From NCBI RefSeq assembly GCF_022341425.1, contig NZ_JABFUC010000005.1:1-64000 (forward strand): DNA of 64,000 nucleotides, in the 5' to 3' direction. The position numbers and the translations under genes were made by a program. Shown here in pieces: positions 1-7,809 of the stretch. Within the stretch, counting starts at the first letter, position 1; every line of letters starts with the position of its first letter. Below the pieces are notes generated by a model. It had not been told where the DNA came from. It ran no database searches and saw nothing but the letters and a program-made list of their open reading frames with translations. Source of the DNA: Billgrantia campisalis (GTDB lineage: Bacteria; Pseudomonadota; Gammaproteobacteria; Pseudomonadales; Halomonadaceae).

Positions 1-92
1 CGTCATCGTGTAACGCTTTGATCTTGTGAATCATTCCCCAGTCCTTCACGTCTCCGTCCCGACCCTTGGCTGAGCCGACACGGTAGGTGGAC

Positions 93-110
93 GGTGGCAA
101 CGCTGCCACC
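93..110. terminator. Hairpin upstream of the first CDS
   Basis: Perfect 7-bp stem (GGTGGCA / TGCCACC) with loop ACGC at 93-110. It lies in the short stretch before the first CDS and is not followed by a T-run, so it may be a weak terminator of a gene outside the window or a chance structure. Confidence 0.3.
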
Positions 111-130
111 TCGGGGGTGGGTCAAAAGCG

Positions 131-931
131 TTGGCCGGTACTGGGTCACTTTACTTGGCCATTAACAAGTGGAAGGAGGTGGTAGGCAAGGTAAAGAGCG
201 GGGCCTTGCTGGGCAAGGGTACCGAAGAGGTGGAGAACACTGTCTCGAGTTGGCACCAGGAACAGCGTGATCTCTGCCTGGTGATGAGCCGCAAACTGGG
301 CCGACCCGTCAAGCTCAAGCTGGCCCGTGCCCATCGCACCGACCCGGTGAAGCGCCTCAAGGACGACTGTGAAGTCCTGGCGAAGGAAAAGGTGCTGTGC
401 TGCTGTCTGGAAGTGCCGGATGCCGCCGCGGACCTGGAGGTCACTGCCGATCTCACCAAGCGCACGATCGTCTGCTCGATGCGACTCGCGGCACCACAGG
501 ACAAGAAGCGCAGCACGGCCAGGGTCAACTGGCTGGCGCGCCAACTCACCAAGGCAGAGCCCGAGGGCATGTTTGTAAAGGCGATCCGCCCCGGCCGTGC
601 CGAAGAGACCCAAGCAGCCCTGGCTCAGGTGCTCGAAGATGCCACGGCGCTGGATTCTCCTGCCACGACTGTGGTCCCGAGCGCCTTCGAGGTCTTCTAT
701 ATGGCCGATCTTGCCCATCGGTTCGCCGGTAGCAAGGTCTTTATCGAGGAACTGGAGAAGGCCGTACCGCATTTCTATGAGCAGGTAGGCCAGCGCCTGC
801 GTGCCTGGGTGGCGCCGCCGCCCAAGCTGCACCGGCGAGACCCGGTTGAGGGGAAGAGCGATCCCGAAGGGGGTGGCGAGGAAGCGGAAGGCAGCCTGGG
901 TCATGCGGAAGGCTGGGAAGCAGCGGAGTAG
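131..931 (+). CDS. Hypothetical protein, possibly 5'-truncated
   Basis: Open frame of 266 codons, not recognised. The only available start is the TTG at 131, because an in-frame stop sits at 71 and no ATG or GTG follows it; the ribosome-binding site is poor. This suggests that the original 5' end has been lost. The protein is charged, with a cysteine cluster (VLCCC) near residues 91-95, a Lys/Arg-rich middle and an acidic Gly/Glu-rich tail. No signal peptide or membrane segment is visible. It sits directly upstream of an insertion sequence in an island full of gene fragments, so it may itself be a remnant. The antisense open frame over the same bases looks like a codon-bias shadow. Confidence 0.5.
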   Translation: MAGTGSLYLAINKWKEVVGKVKSGALLGKGTEEVENTVSSWHQEQRDLCLVMSRKLGRPVKLKLARAHRTDPVKRLKDDCEVLAKEKVLCCCLEVPDAAADLEVTADLTKRTIVCSMRLAAPQDKKRSTARVNWLARQLTKAEPEGMFVKAIRPGRAEETQAALAQVLEDATALDSPATTVVPSAFEVFYMADLAHRFAGSKVFIEELEKAVPHFYEQVGQRLRAWVAPPPKLHRRDPVEGKSDPEGGGEEAEGSLGHAEGWEAAE

Positions 932-989
932 CCTTAGGCCGGCATATTTTTATAGGTTTTTGTTTTTGTTCTTTTTTTACTTTGCCCTG

Positions 990-2502
990 AATCCGTGAGG
1001 CTGGCCCCTTGAAGGGCTTCTAACCCACTGACCTGCATGGCAATATAGTCGATATCGCCTTCACCCAGACAGAGCCATGCCCAACGTCAAGTTCCGCGCC
1101 AGTCGCCGCACCCTCACCAGCCACACCGGGCTGTCGATCATCGGGCAGTGCTTCGAGATCGCCGGCGTTGACAGCATCGACGGGCGCTTCCCCACCACGT
1201 TGGGCATGCGCACCAGCGATGTGGTTAAGAGCTACCTGGGCCTGCTGTGTCTGGGCATGAGCGACTATGACGCCATCGAGAACTTCCGCCGCGACAAGCC
1301 TTTCCAACAGCTGCTGACCCTGCAGAAGGTGCCGAGCACCGCTACGCTGCGACAGCGGCTGGAGAAGCTCGCCGCCAACGACCTGCAGGCACGCACCGCT
1401 GCCTGGTCCACCACCCTGCTGTCACTGGTCGAGGCACCGATCACCGCCGAGACGACACACGTCTGCCTGGACATCGACACCTTCGTCATGGACAACAGCA
1501 ATTCGAAGAAGGAAGGCGTCTCGCGGACCTACCAGAAGGTCGACGGCTATACCCCGATCGCCGCCTACCTGGGCAACGAAGGCTGGTGTCTGGGACTGGA
1601 GTTGCGCCCCGGCAAGCAGCACACCATGAAGGAAAGCAACGCCTTCCTGGAGCGGGTGCTGCCCCGAGCCCAGGGTCTGACCGAGCAACCTATCCTGCTG
1701 CGCGAGGACAGCGGCTTCGACAGCCAGGCGCACCTGGCACTTCTCGAACAGCAGCGGCAGGCCTTTGCCGACGCGGGCCGTCGGCTCGACTATCTCGTCA
1801 AATGGAACCCGCGCGGCTCGGCGTCGGCCGATCAGGACACCTGGCTGGCCGTGGCGGCGGACTATTGGGAAGAGCTGCGCCCTGGCAAGCGCCAGGCGCT
1901 GTGGACTCAGGCCGTCTCGATCCACGATGACAACAAGATCGAATACGTCGTCAAGCGCGTGATGCGCCTGGTGGAGCGCACCGCCGATCGCGATGGCCAA
2001 CTGCTGCTCGAACCGGACTATGAGCTGGAAGGTTGGTGGACCAGCCTGGACGAGGCGCCGGAGGCGGTGATCAAGCGCTATCAGGCGCATGCCACCCACG
2101 AGCAGTTCCATAGTGAGATCAAGACTGATCTCGACCTGGAGCGACTGCCCTCGGGCAAGTTCGCCACCAACGATCTGATCCTGCATCTCGCCCAGCTGGC
2201 CTACAACATCCTGCGGCTGATGGGGCAGCTGGGCATGACCGGCGAGCTGAGCCCCGTGCGCCATCCCGCCAAGCGGCGCCGGATTCGCACCGTGCTACAA
2301 GAGCTGGTGCATCGGGCGGCCCTGGTGATCCACAAGGCGCGACAGATCCTCCTCGACTTCGGGCAGGAAATCGGGCGCATGACGGTGTTACACACCCTGC
2401 GAAGCCGCCTGCGCTATCCCCGAGGCACCCCATGCTGATCCGCTGTCGGATAACGCCTTCAGGTAGCCTGCTGTCGGTTGCCGGCAGCCAGCCTCAGCAT
2501 GC
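990..2502 (+). mobile_element. IS1380-family insertion sequence (approximate limits)
   Basis: A complete-looking insertion sequence carrying one transposase gene. Inverted copies of the 10-mer TGAGGCTGGC lie at 996-1005 and, reverse-complemented, at 2487-2496. They flank the transposase at about 70 and 50 bp and are the best candidates for part of the terminal inverted repeats. The exact ends and the target duplication could not be fixed by eye. The element separates the first CDS from the low-GC segment. Confidence 0.7.
1077..2438 (+). CDS. IS1380-family transposase
   Basis: A 453-residue transposase of usual length for the family, apparently intact. The protein shows the expected layout of a DDE enzyme with an RNase H-like fold: an N-terminal region with the GMRTSDVVKSYLGLLCLG stretch, a first catalytic Asp in the CLDIDTFVMD segment, a second in the LLREDSGFDS segment, and a C-terminal part with a QFHSEIKTDLDLERLPSG block that holds the likely catalytic Glu (residues about 345-365). 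It moves the surrounding element by cut-and-paste transposition. No frameshift or early stop is seen, so the element could still be active. Confidence 0.9.
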   Translation: MPNVKFRASRRTLTSHTGLSIIGQCFEIAGVDSIDGRFPTTLGMRTSDVVKSYLGLLCLGMSDYDAIENFRRDKPFQQLLTLQKVPSTATLRQRLEKLAANDLQARTAAWSTTLLSLVEAPITAETTHVCLDIDTFVMDNSNSKKEGVSRTYQKVDGYTPIAAYLGNEGWCLGLELRPGKQHTMKESNAFLERVLPRAQGLTEQPILLREDSGFDSQAHLALLEQQRQAFADAGRRLDYLVKWNPRGSASADQDTWLAVAADYWEELRPGKRQALWTQAVSIHDDNKIEYVVKRVMRLVERTADRDGQLLLEPDYELEGWWTSLDEAPEAVIKRYQAHATHEQFHSEIKTDLDLERLPSGKFATNDLILHLAQLAYNILRLMGQLGMTGELSPVRHPAKRRRIRTVLQELVHRAALVIHKARQILLDFGQEIGRMTVLHTLRSRLRYPRGTPC

Positions 2503-2866
2503 CCGCCAGATGGAGATGCCGGCTAAAACGGGCCGTCGAAGCCAGCAGAGGCAGCGATGGTCGGCCATCACCGGCATGCATCGGGCAGTGGAGACGGGAG
2601 CGGAGGTCAACAAATGCTCGTTGGCGGTGGTAGGGACAGTGTCGGCGCCGGCATCACGGATTCAGGACAGAAGAAAGCGGCGCTGGATGAGACGTATCTG
2701 GCGGACATTCTCGCGGTGTGACAGTTTTCATGCGTTTTCCCTGTGGCTGCCACTGAGTGCGTACCTCTCGTTTGACCGACTTTGTGATGAGGTACACCGC
2801 CTGCTCGGTGGCTGTGGAACTGATCACGTGATTAATTTTGAATAGGCACTTAGGAGACCCAGGAGA
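2439..2866. other. Intergenic, right end of the IS and transition to low GC
   Basis: About 430 bases without a convincing gene. The first 60 bases belong to the right end of the insertion sequence. A 137-codon open frame runs through the stretch, but it starts inside the IS, has no ribosome-binding site and no recognisable content. Base composition drops from high to low GC across this stretch. The last 20 bases hold the GGAGA-type ribosome-binding site of the Lrp-type gene. Confidence 0.5.
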
Positions 2867-3301
2867 ATGAATTTTAAGGACGATATAGACAGTCAGATCA
2901 TAGAGGTCTTGAAAATCAATGCTAGAGAGAAAGTATCGGATATCGCCCGGAAGGTGAATAGGTCAAGAACAGCTGTTGAAAAAAGAATTAATCGACTTGA
3001 GTCAGCCGGAATTATTAAAGGCTACAGCGCCATTGTCGCAGCAGAAGAAAACGATGGAGATAAACTGCGTGGCTTTGTCATAATTCAGCATGCTGACGAT
3101 TCACAGTGTGAAGACATCCTTAGCGATGTCTCGAATTTCAACATCATAAGAAAGAAATCTTCGGTCTATGGGGAGCTGGATCTAATTCTTGATGTTGAGT
3201 ACAGCAATCTTGAAGAGCTTATGGAGCTGAAATATTTCCTGACAAATCATCCCAAGGTCAGAAATGTCATCATTGCCCCTGTAATAAAGGAGTGGGCCTG
3301 A
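2867..3301 (+). CDS. Lrp/AsnC-family transcriptional regulator
   Basis: A 144-residue protein of typical Lrp/AsnC length. Residues about 1-55 form the winged helix-turn-helix (DIDSQIIEVLKINAREKVSD, then the RSRTAVEKRINRLESAGIIKGY recognition region), and the remainder is the RAM/AsnC ligand-binding domain. Such regulators usually sense amino acids and control neighbouring transport or metabolic genes. The start has a good AGGAGA site 8 bases upstream. Its 3' end faces the permease operon, which is encoded on the other strand. Low GC and A-rich codon use match that operon and differ sharply from the rest of the window, so both were probably acquired together and it probably controls the operon. 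Confidence 0.9.
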   Translation: MNFKDDIDSQIIEVLKINAREKVSDIARKVNRSRTAVEKRINRLESAGIIKGYSAIVAAEENDGDKLRGFVIIQHADDSQCEDILSDVSNFNIIRKKSSVYGELDLILDVEYSNLEELMELKYFLTNHPKVRNVIIAPVIKEWA

Positions 3302-3309
3302 GCCCACTC
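3290..3309. terminator. Shared terminator hairpin between convergent genes
   Basis: Stem GAGTGGGC / GCCCACTC with loop CTGA, overlapping the end of the Lrp-type gene. On the minus strand it is followed by CTTTATTAC, so it probably ends the permease operon, and it may stop transcription from both sides. Confidence 0.65.
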
Positions 3310-3320
3310 TAACATTGAAC

Positions 3321-4577
3321 TCATTGAACATCAGCCGTTACGACCCCGAGCTTAAAGATATAGATCATAGTCGATAAGGTCGCGATCAGAAGTGGATATA
3401 GCACGCCTCCTCCTTGAAGTATAACGATGGCTGCGCAAACAGCTAATCCCAAGATGGCTATCACTCTCTCGGTCCATCGTTGTGCTAATTTCACCAATGC
3501 CATTGCTGAAAACCCATACAGTATAATGAAATTTTGCCCTGCCAAGGTGAGCAACCTTTCAATACCCAAGAGCCCAACCCAATCAAGAATGACGATGATA
3601 AAAAATACCGCGATAATTGTAATGAGAGAGTAATAAGGCTGGCCTTTCGTCAGCGCATGAAGGTAAGTGGGAGCAATCCTCTCTTTGGAAAGAGAATAAA
3701 CCATCCTCGATACGCCCCAAGTGGCGGCACAGAGGTTGGCATAGATCAAGGTTATTGAAACCAATCCTACCAGAAGACTGCCATAAGAGCCGACATGATT
3801 GTTGATGATTGCCGTGAAAGGTGATGTGTAGTTTCCGTTCAAATCCGCTCTTTGTGCCACATAGGCCATGACCAGGTATAAGGAAACTGCCAATAGGAAT
3901 GACATCCACATAGCAATTGGCAAGTCTTTCTTTGGTTCCTTGAACTCTCCCGTGATGCTTGCACCCACCTCCCATCCGGTAAAGGCAAAAAAGATCATTG
4001 GTATAACTAGCCATATCATCTCCAGCTCCGCCATATTCGATGGCAACGAAATCTGGCTATGTGTAGGCTCGCCATATACGAGTGAAAATGAGAAAAGCGC
4101 AAGCACCACTAGAAAGGCGACGAGCACCCACGATAGCCATTGGTTTAATTTTCCCGCCAACTCTACGGATTGCAGATTCAAGACCAATACTCCAGCGAGG
4201 ATGGTCAAAGCGTAAAGGTGCGAAGATCCACCAAAGGTGGAGCTGGCATAGTACCCGCCTGTCAGAGCAATAGCGGGCAAACCGAGAACCACTGCGCCGA
4301 GAAGCATGAATGACGCAATGATATATGCAAGCTTTCCATAAGCTTGCTGCACAAAGGTAGCTATACCACCGGGACCTGGGTACCGGCTTCCCAAAATTAT
4401 AAATATGATGAAAAAAGGGGTAGCCAACAATGCACATACCAACCACGATACGAATGATAGATCACCTATCTTTTGTACGGTTAGTCCTGGGAGAACCAAT
4501 AGGCCCGCTCCTAGCACAATATTTATGAAGAGGGCGGTTCCTCGCCATACGGAAAGCGTTTTCTGAAGCTCAGTCAT
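3321..4577 (-). CDS. APC-superfamily amino-acid permease
   Basis: A 418-residue polytopic membrane protein with about twelve hydrophobic segments. The first segment carries the glycine-rich GAGLLVLPG signature of the amino acid-polyamine-organocation superfamily. Length and layout resemble YjeH-type amino-acid exporters, but direction of transport cannot be read from the sequence. It is the last gene of a three-gene operon: its start overlaps the end of the cupin gene by 8 bases. Because it accompanies a putative N-oxygenase and a cupin, it may import their amino-acid substrate or export their product. Low GC, like its partners. Confidence 0.88.
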   Translation of the reverse strand: MTELQKTLSVWRGTALFINIVLGAGLLVLPGLTVQKIGDLSFVSWLVCALLATPFFIIFIILGSRYPGPGGIATFVQQAYGKLAYIIASFMLLGAVVLGLPAIALTGGYYASSTFGGSSHLYALTILAGVLVLNLQSVELAGKLNQWLSWVLVAFLVVLALFSFSLVYGEPTHSQISLPSNMAELEMIWLVIPMIFFAFTGWEVGASITGEFKEPKKDLPIAMWMSFLLAVSLYLVMAYVAQRADLNGNYTSPFTAIINNHVGSYGSLLVGLVSITLIYANLCAATWGVSRMVYSLSKERIAPTYLHALTKGQPYYSLITIIAVFFIIVILDWVGLLGIERLLTLAGQNFIILYGFSAMALVKLAQRWTERVIAILGLAVCAAIVILQGGGVLYPLLIATLSTMIYIFKLGVVTADVQ

Positions 4578-4911
4578 GATTTTGCTCTCTCATTTCTTGA
4601 TAAAGCGCTTTGCGCACATCCTGAAAGCAAATAGCATAAATGCACCCAAATTCTGATGAGGTTGATTTGTGCCGAGTTCCTGCTGGGAGCATTACATATT
4701 CGCCTGGTCCACAGGTTATCACATCATCCCCGATGCTAAAGATGATACGGCCTTTAATGATGATCAGAGTTTCATTGATATCATGCTGATGCCAATCATG
4801 CGTATGGCAGGGCTTGTCTTGTTGCAGCTCGATGCACCCTTGGTCAGGCAGTAGCATTGCAAGCTTGCTCAGATCGAGTTGCGAGACGGAACCACTGTAA
4901 TATGAGCTCAT
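4570..4911 (-). CDS. Small single-domain cupin
   Basis: A 113-residue protein that is nearly all one cupin barrel. Both metal-binding motifs are complete. Motif 1 is HQHDINETLIIIKG (HXH, X3, E, X6, G) near residues 42-55. Motif 2 is GEYVMLPAGTRH (G, X5, PXG, X2, H) near residues 70-81. The three His and one Glu should therefore bind a metal, so an enzymatic role is likely, although some small cupins only sense ligands. Its ATG overlaps the stop of the upstream YqcI/YcgG gene (ATGA, 4908-4911), which implies translational coupling and a shared pathway. Reaction unknown. Confidence 0.88.
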   Translation of the reverse strand: MSSYYSGSVSQLDLSKLAMLLPDQGCIELQQDKPCHTHDWHQHDINETLIIIKGRIIFSIGDDVITCGPGEYVMLPAGTRHKSTSSEFGCIYAICFQDVRKALYQEMREQNHD

Positions 4912-5651
4912 GATAACCCCTTAAGTGACTTGAATGGACATTCTTTCGGCTTGTTAACATCGTCAAGGAAATATTGCCTTGACTCCAGTACGCCCTCTTG
5001 GCCATAGACACCTAAATCGGGAGAGATCGGCGTGACATCGTATTTCTGTAATATGCTTCTAACCTTTGAGAACGCCTTTTTAGCTTGCGCAGGAGTCCCT
5101 AAAATGTTGTCAAAGACCCATCGTGGCTGGAATGTGATCATATAGTGGTGCGAATGCCTGCTGTACCTCAGTACGTGAGATGGTGTATTGCAAACCACAA
5201 AAATAGGTTCGCCCGCAAAACAGAACTCCCAGTTTTTATGGGATATATCGACTGGAATGTCTCTAGGCCAGGGTTGATCATCAGTTTCTGCCAGCGCCTT
5301 GAGGGTATTCCAGAATGCAGTAAAGTAATGGTCCAGCTCAAGCCTTTTATCTGTGTTGGTAAAGAGCACCAAAGAGGTATTGTTCCCATAAGACCGTGAA
5401 TGCTTGAGATATGCTCTAAGCTGCTTGGCAAGCTTTTTAATGTCGATTGCTTCGTGGAAGATATATCTTAGATGATTGTGTTTTAATCCGTGTACGCCGA
5501 AGATGCAAGGGAATGGGTGGTCCTCACTGGTCATTGTGCTCTTGAAGCTATCAAATGCATCTCTCTGCCAAGTGCCTGTATGAAACTTCTCAGGTACCGA
5601 GTGATTATCCTCAATGCCAAGCTCTGTTCTTGATATCTGACTGATAGACAT
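4908..5651 (-). CDS. YqcI/YcgG-family protein (GntA-like, putative heme-dependent N-oxygenase)
   Basis: About 247 residues when started at 5651. This ATG has GAGG five bases upstream, whereas the frame's first ATG (5666) has no ribosome-binding site. Family marks are the FPCIFG segment in the N-terminal third, the string of small hydrophobics around SLVLFTN, and the HHYMITFQPRWVFD block near residue 165. The YqcI/YcgG family includes GntA of guanitoxin biosynthesis, a heme-dependent enzyme that hydroxylates a guanidine nitrogen. By homology this protein may N-hydroxylate an amino acid or guanidine compound; the substrate is unknown. It is first in an operon with a cupin and an APC permease. 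Family assignment is fairly safe, function is inference. Confidence 0.8.
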   Translation of the reverse strand: MSISQISRTELGIEDNHSVPEKFHTGTWQRDAFDSFKSTMTSEDHPFPCIFGVHGLKHNHLRYIFHEAIDIKKLAKQLRAYLKHSRSYGNNTSLVLFTNTDKRLELDHYFTAFWNTLKALAETDDQPWPRDIPVDISHKNWEFCFAGEPIFVVCNTPSHVLRYSRHSHHYMITFQPRWVFDNILGTPAQAKKAFSKVRSILQKYDVTPISPDLGVYGQEGVLESRQYFLDDVNKPKECPFKSLKGLS

Positions 5652-5666
5652 TTTTTCCTCAATCAT

Positions 5667-6196
5667 GTAAACGATTAATAGAAGGTTTAATGGTAATGCA
5701 TGTCGCCCTTGTTTTCATTTTCAGAACAAGACTTGTGATTCTTTATTTCCCTAAAATAAGTTGCGTTATCGTTGCCTGGACGTTTTTTCTTAATCTTTCT
5801 GGTGTGGATATTCAGGTAGTGATAGTAAAATCAAAACCATCAGCTGGTGCCATGTTTACAGTGATGGTATTTACCCCGCCTCATTCATGAGGGCGCTGAT
5901 TGAGCATCGTGATGAAGTGATCCCCTCCAGAGCTGCACAGGCTATAGTGCAGCCATCAGGAGCAGCATTTGCGACGTGAGAGTCAGCCGGCCAATGTCCG
6001 AACAGCGCGTTTTCTTCGCTGTTCTATAACTTTTAGGAATCAATTTCGGCCATCAGAGCAGCAGTGATCGCCGGCCATCGTGGTGGCCGTCTTGTTCTTG
6101 GGTCGATTGTGGTATCGCCCGGGCGTGCAACGACAGCGTGGCAGCGACTTTGAGCACCTGCTCGCGCATCCGTATCAGGCTCCAGCCTTGGCGGGT
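5667..6196. other. Non-coding junction, low-GC segment into IS remnant
   Basis: About 530 bases without a supported gene. The first 230 are AT-rich and should contain the promoter of the minus-strand operon. A 66-codon plus-strand frame at 5690-5890 has no ribosome-binding site or recognisable content. From about 5,980 composition returns to high GC, and the stretch up to 6,196 looks like the non-coding 3' end of the transposase remnant that follows. Confidence 0.5.
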
Positions 6197-6477
6197 TTAC
6201 CGCTCCAGCAGGCAGCGTAGACCGTGCAGGACCTGATAGGCGTAGAGGCTCAGCAGCAGGCTCACCTCGTTGCGGGCCATCACATCCTGGACGGTGGAGG
6301 CGCCGCGATCCGTCGACGAGAGATGCACGTCGAGCGCCGACTTCACCTCGCCCATGTGCGCCTCGGCGCTGCCGCGCTTGCGGTAGAGTGCCAGGACCCT
6401 TTCCGGCGGCCAGTCGAACTTGCTGAGATTGGTGACCAGGAAGAAGGCATGCAGCAGCAGATCATCGGGGCGTTCCT
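6197..6477 (-). pseudogene. Transposase C-terminal remnant (IS1380-like DDE type)
   Basis: About 93 codons of a transposase C-terminus are preserved. The segment reads through a VTNLSKFDWPPERVLALYRK stretch, then RGSAEAHMGEVKSALD with the probable catalytic Glu, then a Leu-rich tail ending at 6197. The N-terminal three quarters are missing. Upstream the frame enters a 9-bp tandem repeat and then the remnant of another gene, so this copy is dead. It differs in sequence from the intact element at 990-2502, so it comes from a different insertion sequence. Confidence 0.75.
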
Positions 6478-6549
6478 GCACCACCAGCACCACCAGCACC
6501 ACCAGCACCACCAGCACCACCAGCACCACCAGCACCACCAGCACCACCC
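6478..6549. repeat. 9-bp tandem repeat (CCACCAGCA)n
   Basis: Seven perfect copies of CCACCAGCA from 6481 to 6543, plus partial copies at both ends. The repeat lies exactly where the transposase remnant meets the remnant of the next minus-strand gene. Because the unit is a multiple of three it keeps all frames open, which creates artificial His/Gln, Val/Leu and Gly/Ala runs on the two strands. Confidence 0.95.
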
Positions 6550-7016
6550 CCCAGTGTCAGGATGAGTGTCGTACCCTCTGATACCCTGTTCTTACATACC
6601 GACCAGGGGGCGAAAGGAGACAGCAGCCGGTACGGCACGAAGCGCAGCAGGCTGTCGGCCTGGATCGCTTCGTACTGGTCCGCAATCGCCTGTCTGAGCC
6701 GAGCGTGGGTGTTCGGGTTGGTTAGCGCTCGCTCATCCAGGCTGAAATCCAGTCGGTCGAGCACTCTGCCGGTCTGGTCCTGGAGGCCGAATGAGAGTCG
6801 GAAGAAGTTATGCGGGTACCAGGCGAGGGCCAGCATCTCGGTCGCCAGTTCCCGTAGCTCGATGGTGGTGTCGCGGGCACCGCTTTTTTCTCTCTCCAGC
6901 AGGGTGTTGAGCAGGGCCTGGAAGAACACCAGCTTGTAGGAGTTGGTCGTGCTGTTGAAAAGCTGGCTGAAGGCGTGGGTATCGACCTCGCCACAAGGGG
7001 GCGGCTGTATCGTCAT
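6550..7016 (-). pseudogene. N-terminal remnant of an HNH-nuclease-associated type protein
   Basis: Roughly the first 150 codons of a minus-strand gene. They start at 7016 with an ATG that overlaps the stop of the HIT gene (ATGA, 7013-7016) and run into the 9-bp repeat, after which the frame encodes only Gly-Gly-Ala. The N-terminal layout (HAFSQLFNSTTNSYKLVFFQ near residues 14-33, then a helical region) resembles the N-terminal part of HNH-endonuclease proteins found next to HIT genes in bacterial islands. The nuclease domain itself would lie in the missing part, so this identity is tentative. The function is lost in any case. Confidence 0.5.
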
Positions 7017-7405
7017 GACCAGTAATCCGCCTTGTCAGGAAAGATCCAGCGAACGCCGCCCCGTGGGTCTGGCTGGTCACCTTGATAGCGAGGCATCACA
7101 TGCACATGGAGGTGCGGGACGGTCTGGCCTCCTGCCGTCCCCTGGTTGATGCCGATATTGTAGCCATCCGGCCGATGGCTCTCGTCGAGTAACTTCTGGG
7201 CCTCCGTTACAGCCGCAAAGAGGGTTGTCTGCTCTTCCTGAGTGAGCTCGGCGAGGGTACCGACATGTCGAAAGGGAATCACCAGGGTATGCCCTGGAGA
7301 AACCGGGAAGCCATCCTGGTACACGAAGAAGTGCGCGTGCCGGGCGATGACCCGGGTACTTTCCGGATGGCAGAAGGGGCAGTTGGTGCTGGCGTCGCGT
7401 TCCAT
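7013..7405 (-). CDS. HIT-family hydrolase
   Basis: A 130-residue histidine-triad protein. The triad HLHVHVMPR is near residues 98-106, and an N-terminal CPFC pair is present, as in many bacterial HIT proteins. These enzymes hydrolyse nucleoside phosphoramidates or dinucleotide-type substrates using the central His of the triad. The ATG at 7405 has GGAG nine bases upstream. The gene is translationally coupled (ATGA) to the truncated gene downstream, so it once worked with that partner. A second, unrelated HIT gene lies at 25456. Confidence 0.88.
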   Translation of the reverse strand: MERDASTNCPFCHPESTRVIARHAHFFVYQDGFPVSPGHTLVIPFRHVGTLAELTQEEQTTLFAAVTEAQKLLDESHRPDGYNIGINQGTAGGQTVPHLHVHVMPRYQGDQPDPRGGVRWIFPDKADYWS

Positions 7406-7809
7406 GCGTGGACTCCAGGCGGTGGTGGAAACCGTGGCAGCGCGATTCAGCGTACCATCGTCACCTCGGCGAGAGGAAATGAGGGAGAGGCCCTCCTGAC
7501 TTACAGGTCCGATAATCGGTCATGATACAGGCCGTCACCGTGGCGGCGTCGCCGGTGACGCTCTCGGTCGGCACGCTGGATTGGTTCGGGCTGGGGCCGG
7601 TATCGGTGCGACAGGGTGGCAGGGCTGTGGCATTGGCTCGGCACAGCCGGGTAAGCTGGTTTGTCATTCCGGTCAAGGATGCCGTATATGGATAGGGTTC
7701 ATCACATGAGGCTTGTATCTGGCCGGTACTCGCAAGCGACTCTCGGCCTTTATCCAGGCCCCCGAGGTCGGCAAGCTGGCAGAAGCCTGACTGAGGGAGG
7801 CGCTGGCCC
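7406..7809. other. Non-coding stretch, probable restriction-gene debris
   Basis: About 400 bases. On the plus strand short, stop-interrupted stretches look protein-like. The last one ends at 7790 with LSAFIQAPEVGKLAEA and a stop, 19 bases before the RhuM-like gene. Given the RhuM, AlbA_2 and hsdR pieces that follow, these may be the last traces of hsdM or hsdS. I could not match them confidently. A 116-codon minus-strand frame here is probably spurious. Confidence 0.3.

Noticed and set aside
146..904. 252-codon minus-strand open frame opposite the first CDS
   Set aside because: It mirrors the plus-strand frame in GC-rich DNA, has no ribosome-binding site and no recognisable domain. The plus frame has more protein-like composition.
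2432..2845. 137-codon plus-strand open frame after the transposase
   Set aside because: It begins inside the IS, crosses its right end and a composition boundary, and has no ribosome-binding site or family content.
5690..5890. 66-codon frame in the AT-rich stretch
   Set aside because: No ribosome-binding site; hydrophobic content can be explained by AT-rich DNA upstream of a minus-strand operon.
6478..6549. CRISPR-like repeat
   Set aside because: Units are 9 bp with no spacers. It is a simple tandem repeat.
6224..6565. His/Gln-repeat protein read through the 9-bp array
   Set aside because: It is the opposite strand of the transposase remnant plus a tandem repeat whose unit length is a multiple of three, so the frame is open by construction.
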